Shown here piece by piece: positions 34,451 through 47,000 of a stretch of 64,000 nt of DNA; the first letter of the stretch is position 1; each line of letters begins with the position of its first letter. The position numbers and the translations under genes are program-made. Source of the stretch: Todiramphus chloris collaris (taxonomy: Eukaryota > Chordata > Aves > Coraciiformes > Alcedinidae); the NCBI GenBank assembly GCA_025345505.1, contig JANVCC010000270.1, positions 3,726,929 through 3,790,928 on the forward strand. The letters run 5' to 3'. The notes beneath the pieces were generated by a model, which saw only the letters and a list, made by a program, of their open reading frames with translations, did not search any database and was not told the origin of the DNA.

Positions 34451-37400
34451 TCCCCAGAGAAGCCTGTAACACCTAAGCTCAACTTCTGATATTTGATTAA
34501 TTTGCAATTCAAGATGATCGTGCTCCAGGCAGGTGCCTGGCGCGTTTCCCTGGGATGGCAGGCTGTCACTTGTCTCAGGGAGATGCTTTGGTGGAAAGGG
34601 TGGGAGAAGCGGCCGCCTTCCCCGCCGGCATCAGGAAGGTTTGTTCCCTCTTTGTGGAGCAGGTGGGAAAACTGGCCACTGCCCAACCCTAGGGAGGAAC
34701 TGGGGGACCCAGGTTGTACCTCCAGTCCCTCTCCTCTGATGATTTCAGTTGCTGACCTGCACGGGACCAGCTGTAGGCTCACGTGTGAGCATCTGCATAA
34801 CTTGCTTTGGGATTTCAGAGGTCTTATGCTCAGGGCTTTGCATAATCCATCCATAGAAATGAGAAATGTTGCTTGTAACTTCAGCGGCTACGCTCATTTT
34901 ACCTCGACGGGTTGCAATAATTTATTCTCTCAGTTTTGATCTATCTCCCCTAAAAAGAGTTGTCAGAAGTGAAAACCTAAAGTATGCCTTCTGGATTCTT
35001 AAGCTATTAAAATTCATTTGGTAACACAGGTCATTTATGTGATATAATGGTTGTTCTGCATCTTTCATTCTTTGGCTGCAAACTGGTATGTATGGAACTG
35101 GCTTTCTGATAATTACCTCCTAGAGATATTTTATAGAAATTATATTCAGCCAGGATATAGCAGAAAGGAGGGAAAAAAATGGGCAGTAAACCCTGGGGGG
35201 GAGGAGAGAGACATGAAAAATCAGCAATGCATCTGAGATACAGCCGTGGCGTGTTCACACGGGGAAGGCATTCAGGGGCCACAATAGCTTCTATAGGCTG
35301 CACCTAGTAAGTAGTGTAATTGCCACACAGACATCCCGAACCAGTATTTATTTCATGTCATATTTAAAAATGAGTTGAGTCATGAAAGTGAGAAATGAAG
35401 AATAGCAAAGACTGGAATAGAGAGGTAGAAGACAGATGAAGAGGGAACGATTGTGCTGGGAAATCATATTGAGAGTGAGTGTGCTATGGAAAAGTTAATT
35501 CTTTCATAGACTATTAATTAAAGTTTTATTTCCTTGTGTTGAAGCCTCATTGTCCTAATGCATTTAAACAGGAAGGAAGGCAAAGGATGGGGTGGATGCA
35601 ATTCACCATGAGGAGAGGGAAGTTGCTGCATGTAATGCAGCCCCTCCTTCGACGTGTTCTGTGTCTCTCTCCTCACCCAGTAAAATATTTTTAGAGTCTC
35701 CCCAGCATCTTGGAAATAATGATATTATTGTGCTTCAGCTGGTTTATTTGTATTCATTTTCTTCTCAGCCAAATGGGATTGTTTATTGGGAAGCATTACA
35801 GCACATCGCTGTGTAGTCGAGTTATTTTGGTTTGGCTGTGCTTGCTTCCTGCAGGTCTGAAGGCTGCCAGCTGCCTGTTCTCAGGGTCTGAGCCAGCAAA
35901 TTATCAGTACTCACCTTAACATTGATTCCTAGGACTTTATGCAGCTCTTCTGGGTGATGTGCACCAAAGGCTGCTGTAATTTTTATGTGGTTATTCCTAT
36001 CTGTTGTGCCAGACCTGCAAGACTCTTCATGAAGGACTCGACATGCAAGGCACTGTCTGTATGGGGAAGAGGAGAAGTTGGCCATTGTCTTAGAGGCTGT
36101 GCAAACGCCCTTTTTGTGTTCTGCACCCCCAGGATGCTAATGGGGCAGCTTCTCCTCTCTAGCTTTGGTTTCCTGGCTCAGGTGAGGTTCTCCAGATTCA
36201 TTCCATTGTGATGGAAACTTCTAACTTTGCATGTTCTCACCCAACGATTGTTCATGCTGCAGGGAAAGTACCACATGACGAAAAGTAGAGATTCAGATTG
36301 TGCCCTTTCCTTTTATCACTTGCTCGGTCTCTTCTGTGTGCTGCCCAAGTCAAATCTGCACGCTGAGGCTCCAGGTTACTTGCTCTCTATGAGAAATCTG
36401 AGGCCAGCAGCAACGTTTAGGGCTTGCATCCTCTCACTCGCATGCTTATCTTTCAAGGTCTGTGATAAAGAGTTGGGCTTACCCAGGGTACCTTGCATTG
36501 CTATCTGTGTTTGAGGCAAGTTGTTCTTGGGAGCGTGGAGAGAATTCCACTTGATTTTGGTATGAGTTTGCCTCTTGTTTTTATTGGAAGAAGTGTGGGA
36601 ATTAGCTTATGTTTGGAAACATTTTATCTCTTGCTTGAAAACTGGACTTTTGAGTTGCGTATGTAGTTGTGCTTAAACTCATATCACACTGTACATGGAC
36701 TTTCTGAACTACTTCTGTGGAGATCCTGGAATTTACCACTTGAGACAACTAACAAATTAAATCCATGAGATCCACAATTATTTCAAGTGTTGTCTCGCAG
36801 GTGAGGAAGCTCATAATGAAAGAATTAAAGGTGAATTGAGCAGTTTAATTCTAAAAAACCCCTGTAACTGGCAATGAAGTCGCTGGGGTTGATCCTATAA
36901 TGTCCTGTGCATGCAGTATTTCTCCAGATTGTTGTGGAGATATTTCTTCTTACCTTAAACTGTACAGAGATGTTCCAGGAACTTTGGGGGGCTGAAGGTC
37001 AGAAGCTGAGATCAGATAATATAAAGGATGTGTAACCACTGTACAATAATGGCTCTCATATAGGAAAAAGACTGATTAAGAGAGTGAAGAAGATCTGCTC
37101 TGGAAATGTTTTATGATCTGATCTTGGGTACAGCATAACTGGCTAACCAGCAGCTTTTCTCCAATGCAATTATAGAAATTATCAAACTAAAGTACATACT
37201 GCTTAGGAGAATCAAAGAATCATTTTGGTAGAGGATGGAGATTCTCCTTAGTCCTTCTTTTGCTAGTAACATCTTTATAGAAACATTTTAAATTTTTTTT
37301 TTTATGGCAGTAGTCAGAGTAAATTCTAGTCAGGCTTTGGTCTAGCAGTAGTCATCAGACAATGTACTAAAGATGCACCAGCACTGAGGAGTGTGGCCCA

Positions 37401-40400
37401 TTAAAAAGCAAAACAACCAACCAAAACTTCTCATGGACCGTGTCCTGTGTTCCTTAAAGAGGTAATAATCCTTTATTTGTCCTTCCTGGAGTGAAGGGCA
37501 AGCTGCCTCAGTAAGACATATGGGCCTGGTTACTGTATGTGTTATCAACCCCCTCCCACCCTGCCTGAAATGATCCAGTATCTCAGCCCAGCTTGTCTGG
37601 TAGCAGAAACTTATGAGTCAGTTTTGCACTACTTGACCCCGACACCAGCCAATAAATCCCACGGGCTGTAAGGGACAGTTGGAGTGAGAAGAATAAGAAA
37701 ACATATGGCCAGATCAAGAGATGTGTCTGCTTGGTAAGCTGAAGAAACGCACCTTCAGATTTTTCCCCCTTTGCTCAGAGAGTGCAACTTTTAATCTTCC
37801 TGCCGCCACGGAAAAGCTTGGTCACCCTTCTCAGATAAAGCAGTCTCCTTATCTCCTCAATTCCCACTCACCCGTTATTTATTTCCCAAAGTTTGGAAGC
37901 TGTCAGCCTCGCATAAGAACCAGCAGCATGAATATTTGATGCCCGCAGTTGCCCTAAGCATAACAAAGCTGACACGCTGCCAGCAGCCATTAAATATGCT
38001 GTTTACTCCATAAATGTACCTTTTTGGAAGCCTATTGAGAGACGCCGTCCAAGGAGATTTGAAGCTGAGCATTTATTATGCATCTCAGTGCTGAATATGA
38101 ATGATCCCCTTCCCTGAGAGCGTCGGCAACACGTACATCCTCCGTGTAAGGAGGGCTTGGGAAGCGACATCGTTTTTGCTTCTGCCTGTTCCGTGGTGAT
38201 GTGAGATGGCTTTTCAGCTTACCCTGGGCTGGGGTGCACCCGAAAGCCACCTGAATGGGCCTGTGCTTTAATAGCCACCCCTATTTTAAAAAGGTGGGAT
38301 GGTCTGAAATTGGATTGCGTGCGATAACTTGGGGGTAATTGCATGGTTTGGGGATTTCTTTTTTTTTAATCCCGTTCAAACTTCAGCGGCTTTGCCTTCA
38401 CGCGAGATGATCTCCCTGGATTTGTAAGTGGACTTCTTTGTGTTTCGCTCGCTGTTTAACACAGCAGAGATTTCATTTGTCTGTGCTGAAATGCACATCT
38501 CCAGTGACTTAGACTGTGAAAGAACACCAGCTCTTCCTCTGAAGTTTGGAGTTACTTTTAGGTATTTAAACAGAAAACAGTAATTTCAACCTGATTTGGG
38601 TTATATTTTTATCATTATTATTACAGAACTCAAAAATCTGTTAATTTGTTAATATAGAAAGCTGGTCAGGAATGTTTCTTAGAGACTGGTACCCAGTTTG
38701 TGGGATATTTAAATGAAGATGCCAACCTGGGGCAACAGAGGGAAGAAAGTTGGTCACTCAGCAGCTCCCCTCTAGAGCTTTTGGAAAACCCAGCCCTTTA
38801 TTTTATTGAAGAAGTTGGGTACGAAGTATTTCTGAGTATATTTTCATTCTGGCCCCAGGATGCAAATAGTTTGCACAGGACTCTGGGAAATGAGGGAATA
38901 AAAATGGACAGGGGGCCAGAGCAGGCAGAGGTGGTTTTCCAGGAGTTACCAAAACAAGGACCACACCGAAAGTGGTGATTTAAAGTGATATCCACCATTC
39001 CCATCACCACAGAAAGGGCAGTAGCATTCTCTGATGTTTCTACCTTTTTTTTTCTTCTCCCCTCAAAGGCTACAAGGAAGAAAGGAAAATCAATCTGGTG
39101 ATGATGCTTAAATTAAAAGTTTTACCATAAGAGGTGAAAAGCTCCTTCAACCAACAGTTTTGTATTTCCAGGTTCCAAAAATTGCCACATTTTCCAGAAC
39201 CTTCTGCAAACTCTTTAACCACACTCGCTGCTCTGCATGCTTTTACAGACTTCTGTGGCAGTATTTACGACCCTTTATCTAATGTCAGATCTTTTTTTTG
39301 CACGACTTTCACGTGGAGTCTCCCTTGACTAACTTGCCGTTAGGTGCATCTGGTTGAAAAGCCCTGAGCACTGAGCAGAATTACCTGCACTTTATTCTTA
39401 GCAGTCATCAAAAGAAACAAAAAATACCCTGGTTCAGCTATGCCTGGCAAAAAGCAGGGCAGTGGTGGCAACCTGGATCCATCACACCGTGTCACCTCTT
39501 GGCAACAGGAGTCTCTTCTTGGCAAAGACTAGGGATCTGATTGAGCTGGATGTTTTAAAGCTACATATTATCAAAAACCAGAAATAAAATTGTAGAATCA
39601 CTTTAATAGACAAGGAAAACAATGCAAAACATTCAGCAGTTAAAGCAAAGTATCTGTTGTACCTTTTAAAATGTCTTTTTTCTCCTCCTTGCCAGTGCTT
39701 CTAGCATCTCTCTAGGAGTCTGAAATTAAACCGTTTCCCTGTTGATCTGGGTTGGCTTTTTCCAACTGGAAAGGAAGAAAAGAATATGATTTCCTTTTTT
39801 CTTCTTTTCCTAGCATTGCAAAAGCCCCGCAAGGATTCCCTTCAAAGAAATTTGATCAGTGATTTAACACAATATAAAATGTTATGTAAAAGCACTAAGA
39901 AATATTCTCATAGAAGCCACTTGGGAACAAAAAAAAAAGAGACAAAAACAAACGTTTCAGCCAACATTACAAAGGTCTATCTAATTTTTTATTTTAAAAT
40001 TTTTTTTAGACTCTTTTTTTTTTTTCCCCTCACTCAAGCACATGAAGAATTGACTTTTCTTATGCGCCTTGTGCCAGAGCCCAAGCTGGGAATGAGGTGC
40101 CTGTCTGCTCTTCAGCATTGGATTTGGTAGAGTTGAGGATCCTGAAGGGAGGGAACAAGGCTAAAAGCAGGATTGTAACCTTAGTGCTCAGGGAGCTGGC
40201 TTTGGACTCTTCAGGGATGTGCTTGGGAGAATCCCACAGGAAAGGCCTCTGGAGAGAAGACAGGCATTTGTTATCTAGGGGTGGGATGGGGGGTACAGGG
40301 GAAAAAGCCATTTGGAATTACGAGACTTCTTGTGGGATGTTTAGGGAAGGAACCAAAGACAGGATATGATCGGGGTTTAGGTGATTTTAGGAGGAAAAAG

Positions 40401-40504
40401 AGTGGGAAAATAGAGGGGTAAAGGTATAAAAAGGGCTGGTTGCATATAACCCAGTTGACTGGTCAGTATGGCTGGCTGTCTGTGCCCTGGACCCGTGTTC
40501 TGTC
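34451..40504. other. Intergenic with candidate non-coding elements
   Basis: No exon or repeat family is recognised. Besides the block at 37,880-38,250, AT-rich stretches at 34,855-35,080 and 35,480-35,570 also look unusually repeat-free. The rest is ordinary. Confidence 0.55.
37880..38250. promoter_or_regulatory. Candidate conserved non-coding block
   Basis: The sequence is repeat-free, with closely packed motif-like strings: GAATATTTGATG, GCCATTAAATATGCTGTTTA, CTCCATAAATGTACC, GCATTTATTATGCATCTCAG. The last resembles a POU/homeobox composite. There is no CR1 or simple repeat and no meaningful frame. The call is by texture only. Confidence 0.38.
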
Positions 40505-41092
40505 CTGAGAAACCTGGGGCTCTTTCACCTAGAGAACAGAAGGCTCAAGGGGGATCTTACCAATGTGTATAAATACCTGAGGAAAAGGTCAGCAGCCCAT
40601 CCCTGGCCATGCTGCTTGTCTGGAGGGGGAGCTCAGTCATGAGGGAGACAAGAAACTACTGGAGAGAGCCCAATGGAGGCTACAAAGATGCTGAGGGGAC
40701 TGGAGCATCTCTCTTAGGGGAAGAGGCTGAGAGCCCTAGAAAAGAGGAGACTGAGAGGGGATCTGATCAATACTGGTCAATAGCTAAGGTGTGAGTGTCA
40801 AGAGGATGGGGCCAGAGTCAGGATGCCCAGAGACAGGACAAGGACAAGGAGCAACAGGCACAAACTGGAACCCAGGAGGTTCCATCTGAACAGGAGGAAA
40901 GAATTCTTTGGTGTGAGGGTGTCAGAGCCTGTGCCAGGCTGCCCAAAGAGGTTGTGGAGTCTCCTTCTCTGGAGAGGTTCCAAACCTGCCTGGATGCTTG
41001 GTTGCCTCTGGGTGACTCTGCTGGAGCAGGGGGGTTGGATGAGATGATCTCCAGAGGTTCCTTCCAACCCCCATCATTCTGTGATGCTGTGT
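40505..41092 (+). mobile_element. Composite of two CR1 3' segments
   Basis: A first plus-strand segment (40,505-40,600) contains the LFHLENRRLKGDLTN-like part of the CR1 tail and stops after AAATACCTGAGG. A second segment (40,640-41,092) starts further upstream in the element (ACTACTGGAGAGAGCCCAAT), passes the same LRALEKRRLRGDL-type part again and runs to the 3' end (GGTTGGATGAGATGATCTCC, then CATTCTGTGATGCTGTG). The same consensus region is therefore present twice in tandem, from two insertions or one internal duplication. Confidence 0.88.
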
Positions 41093-43652
41093 CCAGCTGC
41101 CCTTGACACCCCCTGCCCAGCCACAGGTCAGGCTCCTCTCTAGAGGCATCCCACTTTAGCACAGGGTAAATATTATTTAATCCAGTAAGATTCCTCCAGA
41201 TAGCTCTAGACTGTTACAAAAAATATAGAGTAATAATTAAAAAAAAAAAAAAAGGCTGCTGGCTACTTTTGGGCAGTGGTTGCTGAGAGAGTTAAAACCA
41301 TGGGGAATTTGGCTTGCTGTGATAGGAGTTAAATATAGGGGCACCAGGAATTTCCCTCTAGGCCAGATAAGTCCTACATAAAATACTTGAACTTTGCAGG
41401 CATGCACACCCCAGAAGGCAATGCCGAGCATTTCATCCCAGTAATGATCTAGAGGACCCTGTGGGAGAGGGTGGCTGATTCCTTCTGTCTGTGCTTTATT
41501 CTCACGCTGCTGTGCAGGAGGTCCACACACCATCCTCCTTACTCCTGCACGTGCCTTCCTCCTCTCTGACCCTTCCCAGCACTGGGGAACCAAATTCACA
41601 CTTACTCCTTTGTGTGGAATCACTTCAATAATTTCACCTGGGTTCCTCCAGTATTTTCAGCACCACACCTCAGAGAATTATCAGTTTATTTACCTACTTT
41701 TTAAAGGTCTGGAGTTTGTTCTCTCGTTCCCTAAAACTCCATGGGAGGTGTTTATTTTGCTCAGGACTCAGCATAAAGTTAAATAAGAAAAGAGATTAAG
41801 AAAGATAGAAGAATAAAAGAGGAAAGAAAGTAAAAAGACTGGCTATGTTTCCTGCTCATTAATGAAGCAACTAACTGGTCTGTCCTAGAAGCACTCCTCT
41901 GGCTAAATCCCAGCCCTTCACTCCCTGTGCAGACACTTAGACATCCCTGGAGAACTCCTGCTGTTCCAGTGTAAACTCCTACTCACATGTAAGTACTCAC
42001 GGATGGCTTGCAGCCCTAAGGGGAAGGGAACAAAAGATGTCTGGTATGAAAGAGCAGGTCAGTGGAATGATTCCTAGAAACTTTTCAGATGTTTGTAAAA
42101 TGAGCTCACTGTCTTAATTGCTGCTGCTTTTTCTTTCTTTCTTTCTTTAATGTCTGTGCATGCTGGTAGGGTAGAGGAGGAGCTACAGACACACACGTTG
42201 GTTTTGCCTGCCTTGCAACTTTGGCCAAAGAGAAATCTCCTCCTGACCGTATTTTATAGGTTACTTAGGGATCAACTAAGATCCCAGATTCTACTGAAAA
42301 GACACGTGTTGCTCCAAACAGTTACCTGCTTTGGTAGCAAGATCTTAAATGGATTAAATATACATTTCCCAAAGGTGGGAGTGTGATTGTAACGAATACG
42401 ACTCTTCAAACCTGGTATTTCTGGAAGGATAAAGGAAGGCAAACAGATCCCACCAGCATTCCTCCCTCCAACACGTACATGCAGCTGTGAATGAAAGTTC
42501 CCAAGTAATCAGACACCATAAGGACGAGGTGACGTTCCCAGACAATATTGATTTTTTTAAGTAGTGAACATATTTTCTTGCTTACATTATTCAATATGCA
42601 TTTCCCCTCTTCTGTCTGCAGAAAACCTTGCTGGAAGGCTATTTTTGCTTGCCTTGGCCATCCTGAGTTGGGTGACATGGTAGAGGGGTCTGTGCCTAAT
42701 GCAAGTGCCCAATTTAAGGCTGCAGGGCTGAGTCTCGCTGTGAAACTGCATCCAGAAAAGGAGCATCTTGGGGGGGGACAGAGAAGGGGGGAGGATGGTG
42801 ATGTGCTAATAAACACCTGTAGATTGACAGCTTTTAAACCATCTGGCACCTCAAGAAGAATCGTAAAAGCATCTAAATTGTAGTGGGTTATTAAAAAAAG
42901 AAAACTGGGAAAGCTGGGCTAGTGTAGCTCAGGGGAGGAGGCTGTGCCCCAGTTCTCTTAGATGGGGAATTCCTTCAAGAAGAACCTATTTCTGCACTCT
43001 TTTGGGGGGAACATCATTCATTTTGCTGTCATTGCAGGATGTAAATGAATTAATAGCATGAACAAATAAGGAAAATCATAGCAGGCTAGCAACACCCACA
43101 AGAAAAAAACCCAAGATAGGCATGTAGCTGAACTTGGGATTTCTTCCAGAGGTGAACGGATGAAAAAAGCCATACAAGCCTGCTTCTTTGTTTGGTAGGC
43201 TGTAGTTTTTGAAATGCAGCATTTAAAGTTTAAGCTTATTCTCTTTTAATCGTCCTCCAGTAAAAATTAGAAGTAAAGATAAATATTTTTAACCTCTCCT
43301 TCTGCCTCCAGCTTTTGGTACTTAAAGGGAAGTGAGTTTAAAGTAATCATCTTGTACAACAAGGGAAAAGTTGTGTTGTCTCAATCACGTCTTAGAGCTT
43401 TTTTGTTTCAGATCTATTACTCTGCAGCATTCTCCCATGCCTGCAGATATTAATAACACTGGGTCGTTCAGACCAGACTAGCAAATGAGTTTACCAAACT
43501 AACTGCAAAGTAGAATTAATTGAACCTTCCTCACAGTCGAGTGTCTTATCACCCGTACGCAGTAGGTGAGTCGGGCAACTGCTGTAAAAACCGAAGCCAT
43601 GTGCATGTGTTCGAGGGTGATAAACAGGAGTCATGATTGTGCAAAAACATTT
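41093..43652. other. Intergenic
   Basis: The stretch contains a poly-A run (41,240-41,252) and a (TTTC)n run (42,129-42,149). A 147-codon minus-strand frame at 42,406-42,849 resembles nothing known and has no splice support. No gene is recognised. Confidence 0.6.
42129..42149. repeat. (TTTC)n microsatellite
   Basis: TTTTTCTTTCTTTCTTTCTT is a short tetranucleotide repeat. A (CTCTC)n run also occurs at about 46,309-46,330 and a (GGAA)n run at 48,911-48,929. Confidence 0.85.
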
Positions 43653-44062
43653 CATAGCATCCCAGACTGGTTTGGCTGGGAAGGGACCTTTCAAGGTCAT
43701 CTCATCCAACCCCCCTGCAGGGAGCAGGGCCATCTGCAGCTAGAGCAGGGTGCTCAGAGCCCCGGGCAACCTCCCCTGCAATGGTGCCAGGGATGGGGCA
43801 GCCACCACCTCTCTGAGCAGCCTGGCACAGGCTCTCCCCACCCTCAGCACCAACAATCTCTCCCTTCTCTCCAGTCTGAATCTCCCTCTTTCAATTTCAA
43901 ACCATCACCTCTTGTCCTGTCACAACAGGCCCCGATACAAAGTCTGTCCCCATCTTTCTGCCAGGCCCCCTGGAAGTCCTGAAAGGCCACAGTAAGGTCT
44001 CCCTGGAGCCTTCCCTTCTCCAGGCTGAACACCCCCAACTCTCTCAGCCTTTCTTGCAAACT
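43653..44062 (-). mobile_element. CR1 LINE fragment, 3' end
   Basis: The plus strand reads CATAGCATCCCAGACTGG, then CTGGGAAGGGACCTTTCAAG, and continues for about 400 bp in reverse CR1 order to CCAACTCTCTCAGCCTTTCT. The copy belongs to the same subfamily as the one at 50,491-50,779 and shares the unusual stretch around GCAACCTCCCCTGCAATGGT. The two lie in opposite orientation. Confidence 0.92.
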
Positions 44063-47000
44063 TCCTGCAAACACAACACGAAGCAATCGACTGCTCTGGG
44101 CTCAGCAGCAGCACGTGCTGACCAAAATGATTGCCATTATTACTGGCTGCAGCGTGAAAACCTCAGAGCCCAGAGAACCAGGAGGTAACCGCGTGTGTTC
44201 AAGAGCAGCAGGAAAGAGCCTCTCACCTCTCACCACAGTTGAGTTGGATCTGGTGCAGCAGAGGGGGAAGGGGCAGCGTGATAGCCCTTTTCTCCTGAGG
44301 AAGTGTGGGGTCACCGCCAGCGCCCATCGCATCGCCTGAGCTTTTTGCTGATGCTCTGCAGGATTCGTTTTCTCCCTGCCTCCCTCCAAAACTGCAGACG
44401 TCAGTTTGGGCTTTGAATTGTGTTCTTGGAAGTGACAGACCAGGAAATTCTGATTGAAACGCCCGTTGAGGAGGCCTTTCTCAGTTACATGCAGTCTGCA
44501 TCAATCAGCAAAGCTGCACCATGAGAAGTCATTTCGTTCTGAGGAGGATTTCGATATTGCAAAATCTGGTCTTGTTCCAAACTGGAATGAATTTCAACGT
44601 TTTCCATGGAAGGGAAAACCCTTGGGGTCACTGCAGATCTGGCAGGCTGCTGGAGAGGGAAGGGTCCTAGAAACCCTCAGCCTCTTGCCCCAGGGCTTTC
44701 CATGTGACTGGCAGGACTGGGACCGGTGAGCCTGAAAACCACAGGATCTCCAGCTTTCCCAGGGAGCTGCAAGTCTGCGAGCTGGTGATTCAGGTCGTTG
44801 TTCCCCAGCAGTCTGTATGGTGACCTCAGGAGAATGTGATGCTGCAGCCCTTGCTCCCCCTTCAATGGATGTCAGTTGGTCCAGTCTGCTTCATCCGTTA
44901 GCTTCAAGGCTTGGGATTTCTAGATACATTCCCTAAGTGCAGCCCCTGTCCGAGCATCCCCTTCTGAGAGCTGAGACCTTGGTATCCAGCTCTGTAGGAG
45001 TTTTCGAGTTGAAGGGCAAGTTTATGTGCAAAAACATTGTAGCTGATTTGTCTTTGGTGCCAGTTCAAATCTTTGTCAGGGCTGAACTTGACCTCCATGA
45101 AATGGTTTGCTGTCAGTGATGGAGATCCTGAGACTGGTATCAGGTCTCAGAGACTCCCTGATGGCTTAATCAAATCCTTTCCCAGGGCAGCAGTTCTGTG
45201 GGTATTCTGGCAGATTGCCTCCTCGGGGACACACGATAGCTGAACTGCTGCCTTTGCACAAGGTTTCCAACAACATCCCCGTCCTCCTGCCTCGGCACTG
45301 TTTATTTTAGGCAGCACAAGAGAAATGCAGATCTAGGCAAAACAATAACACGTCCGTGTGCCGTACCACGCCTCAGCTTTCTCATCATACAGGATGTTCT
45401 TGAGTGCTTTCTGGGGCTGTGCTCTCAGGAACACAGACTCTTCTCTCTAGACCTGACCCTACAAGGACCACGGTGGTTTTCCTCTCCCTTTTGTGAGCAC
45501 TAACCCCTTCTTTCCTCCAGCATTAACATATGATGGTCAAAATGAAGCCACTTGGCACTCTTTTCTTTAGCACATCTATCACACTGTCTAAACCTACTGA
45601 AAATGTCTGTGACCCATCTAGTCCCTTACCTAGGTAGACCCTCACCTCTCTTTCACATATGTACATGCGTGCTCCATCCATCCTTCCATTGCCTAAGCAC
45701 TAGCCCCAGGAAGGGTCTCTGAAAGCAAGAGGTCACATAGCAAACAACAACTGGACATTTTCTGGAACCAGAGTCCCTTCAAAGGATTCAGCGTAGATGA
45801 GTCAACCTTCTCCAGTGGGCAGAAAATGCTTCCTTCAGACAGTTTCTGACCGCAGAGAACTATTAAGTGCTGTACTTGTGATTCACCCCAAGAATGAGCA
45901 CACCAAGTTGAAGTGACTGGAAGAGAGGGAAAAGGTTTGTAAGGATGTGAAATGTTGCCACTGTTCTCCACTTTAAATGCGCCTGAGGACACGAGGTGCC
46001 CCACTAGAATATCAGGTACTCCACACCTACCTCAAGAGACAAATCATGCTTTTCAGGGCCTTGACTGAGCATCTTCACCTCCATCCAAAGTCAATGAGAG
46101 TTGATGGTGCTCAACACTTCTGAAAAATAAGCCTAACGTGCACTGGGTTGTGTTGGTGTTTAGCCAGGAGCTTACAGCCTTTTCCCTCTCTCTGCAGCTT
46201 TGGGCCAAGCTGTTTTCTTGCAACAACACAGAACAGCACTAGGAATTTATGTTTTTTTGTACAGTGGCAGACATTTGATGGAAATCATCATATGTAGGTC
46301 AGGATACACGTCTCTCTCCTCTCCTCTCCTCAAACTTCCTATGGAAGGAGACCAGAAGAGTTTAGCTCATTTACTTTGTCAAAATCCTGCAGGGGAAAGT
46401 TCATTGATGCTTAAGGAAAATGTCAGCTAAGAAAAGCTCAAGCTAAAAACAAAGTGTTTCTAAATGGGCAATATCTTTTTTAGGGGAAAAAATAGAGTTT
46501 TCTACCCCTTGCTTTCTTAAAGACAGAGCTTTATCATTTATTCAATATATATATTGTGGGGTTTTTTTTTTCAGTGACTCAGATACAGTATGTCTACCAG
46601 GCACAGCAGGGAACAAAAATCAGACACCCAGAAAATAAGGTCTCTAGAAGTGTCCTTTCTGCAAGAGGCTGCACTACTGAACTGATAGAAAGCTGCCAGA
46701 AAAGGAGCACTACTTGAGCCTAAGCCTGCTCATGGTGAATTCGGTTGAAAATTCAAGCAGATGATTTCAGGGTAATTATTATTATGTCGCTTGCTTAGAG
46801 GCAGCTGTGATTTCCTTTTTGCTCAGTGTGGATGGAGCTTTACAGAATGTTTCCCAGCACCTTCTGTGATAATTGACGGCTATATGGAAACCCTGCCTAT
46901 TGTTTCAGTTTGCACAACATGTTCTTAATTGCGTGGTTTAGATTCGAAACGGGTTGGAAAATGAAAAGACAAATAAAGCAATAAAATATGTAGAATTTGT

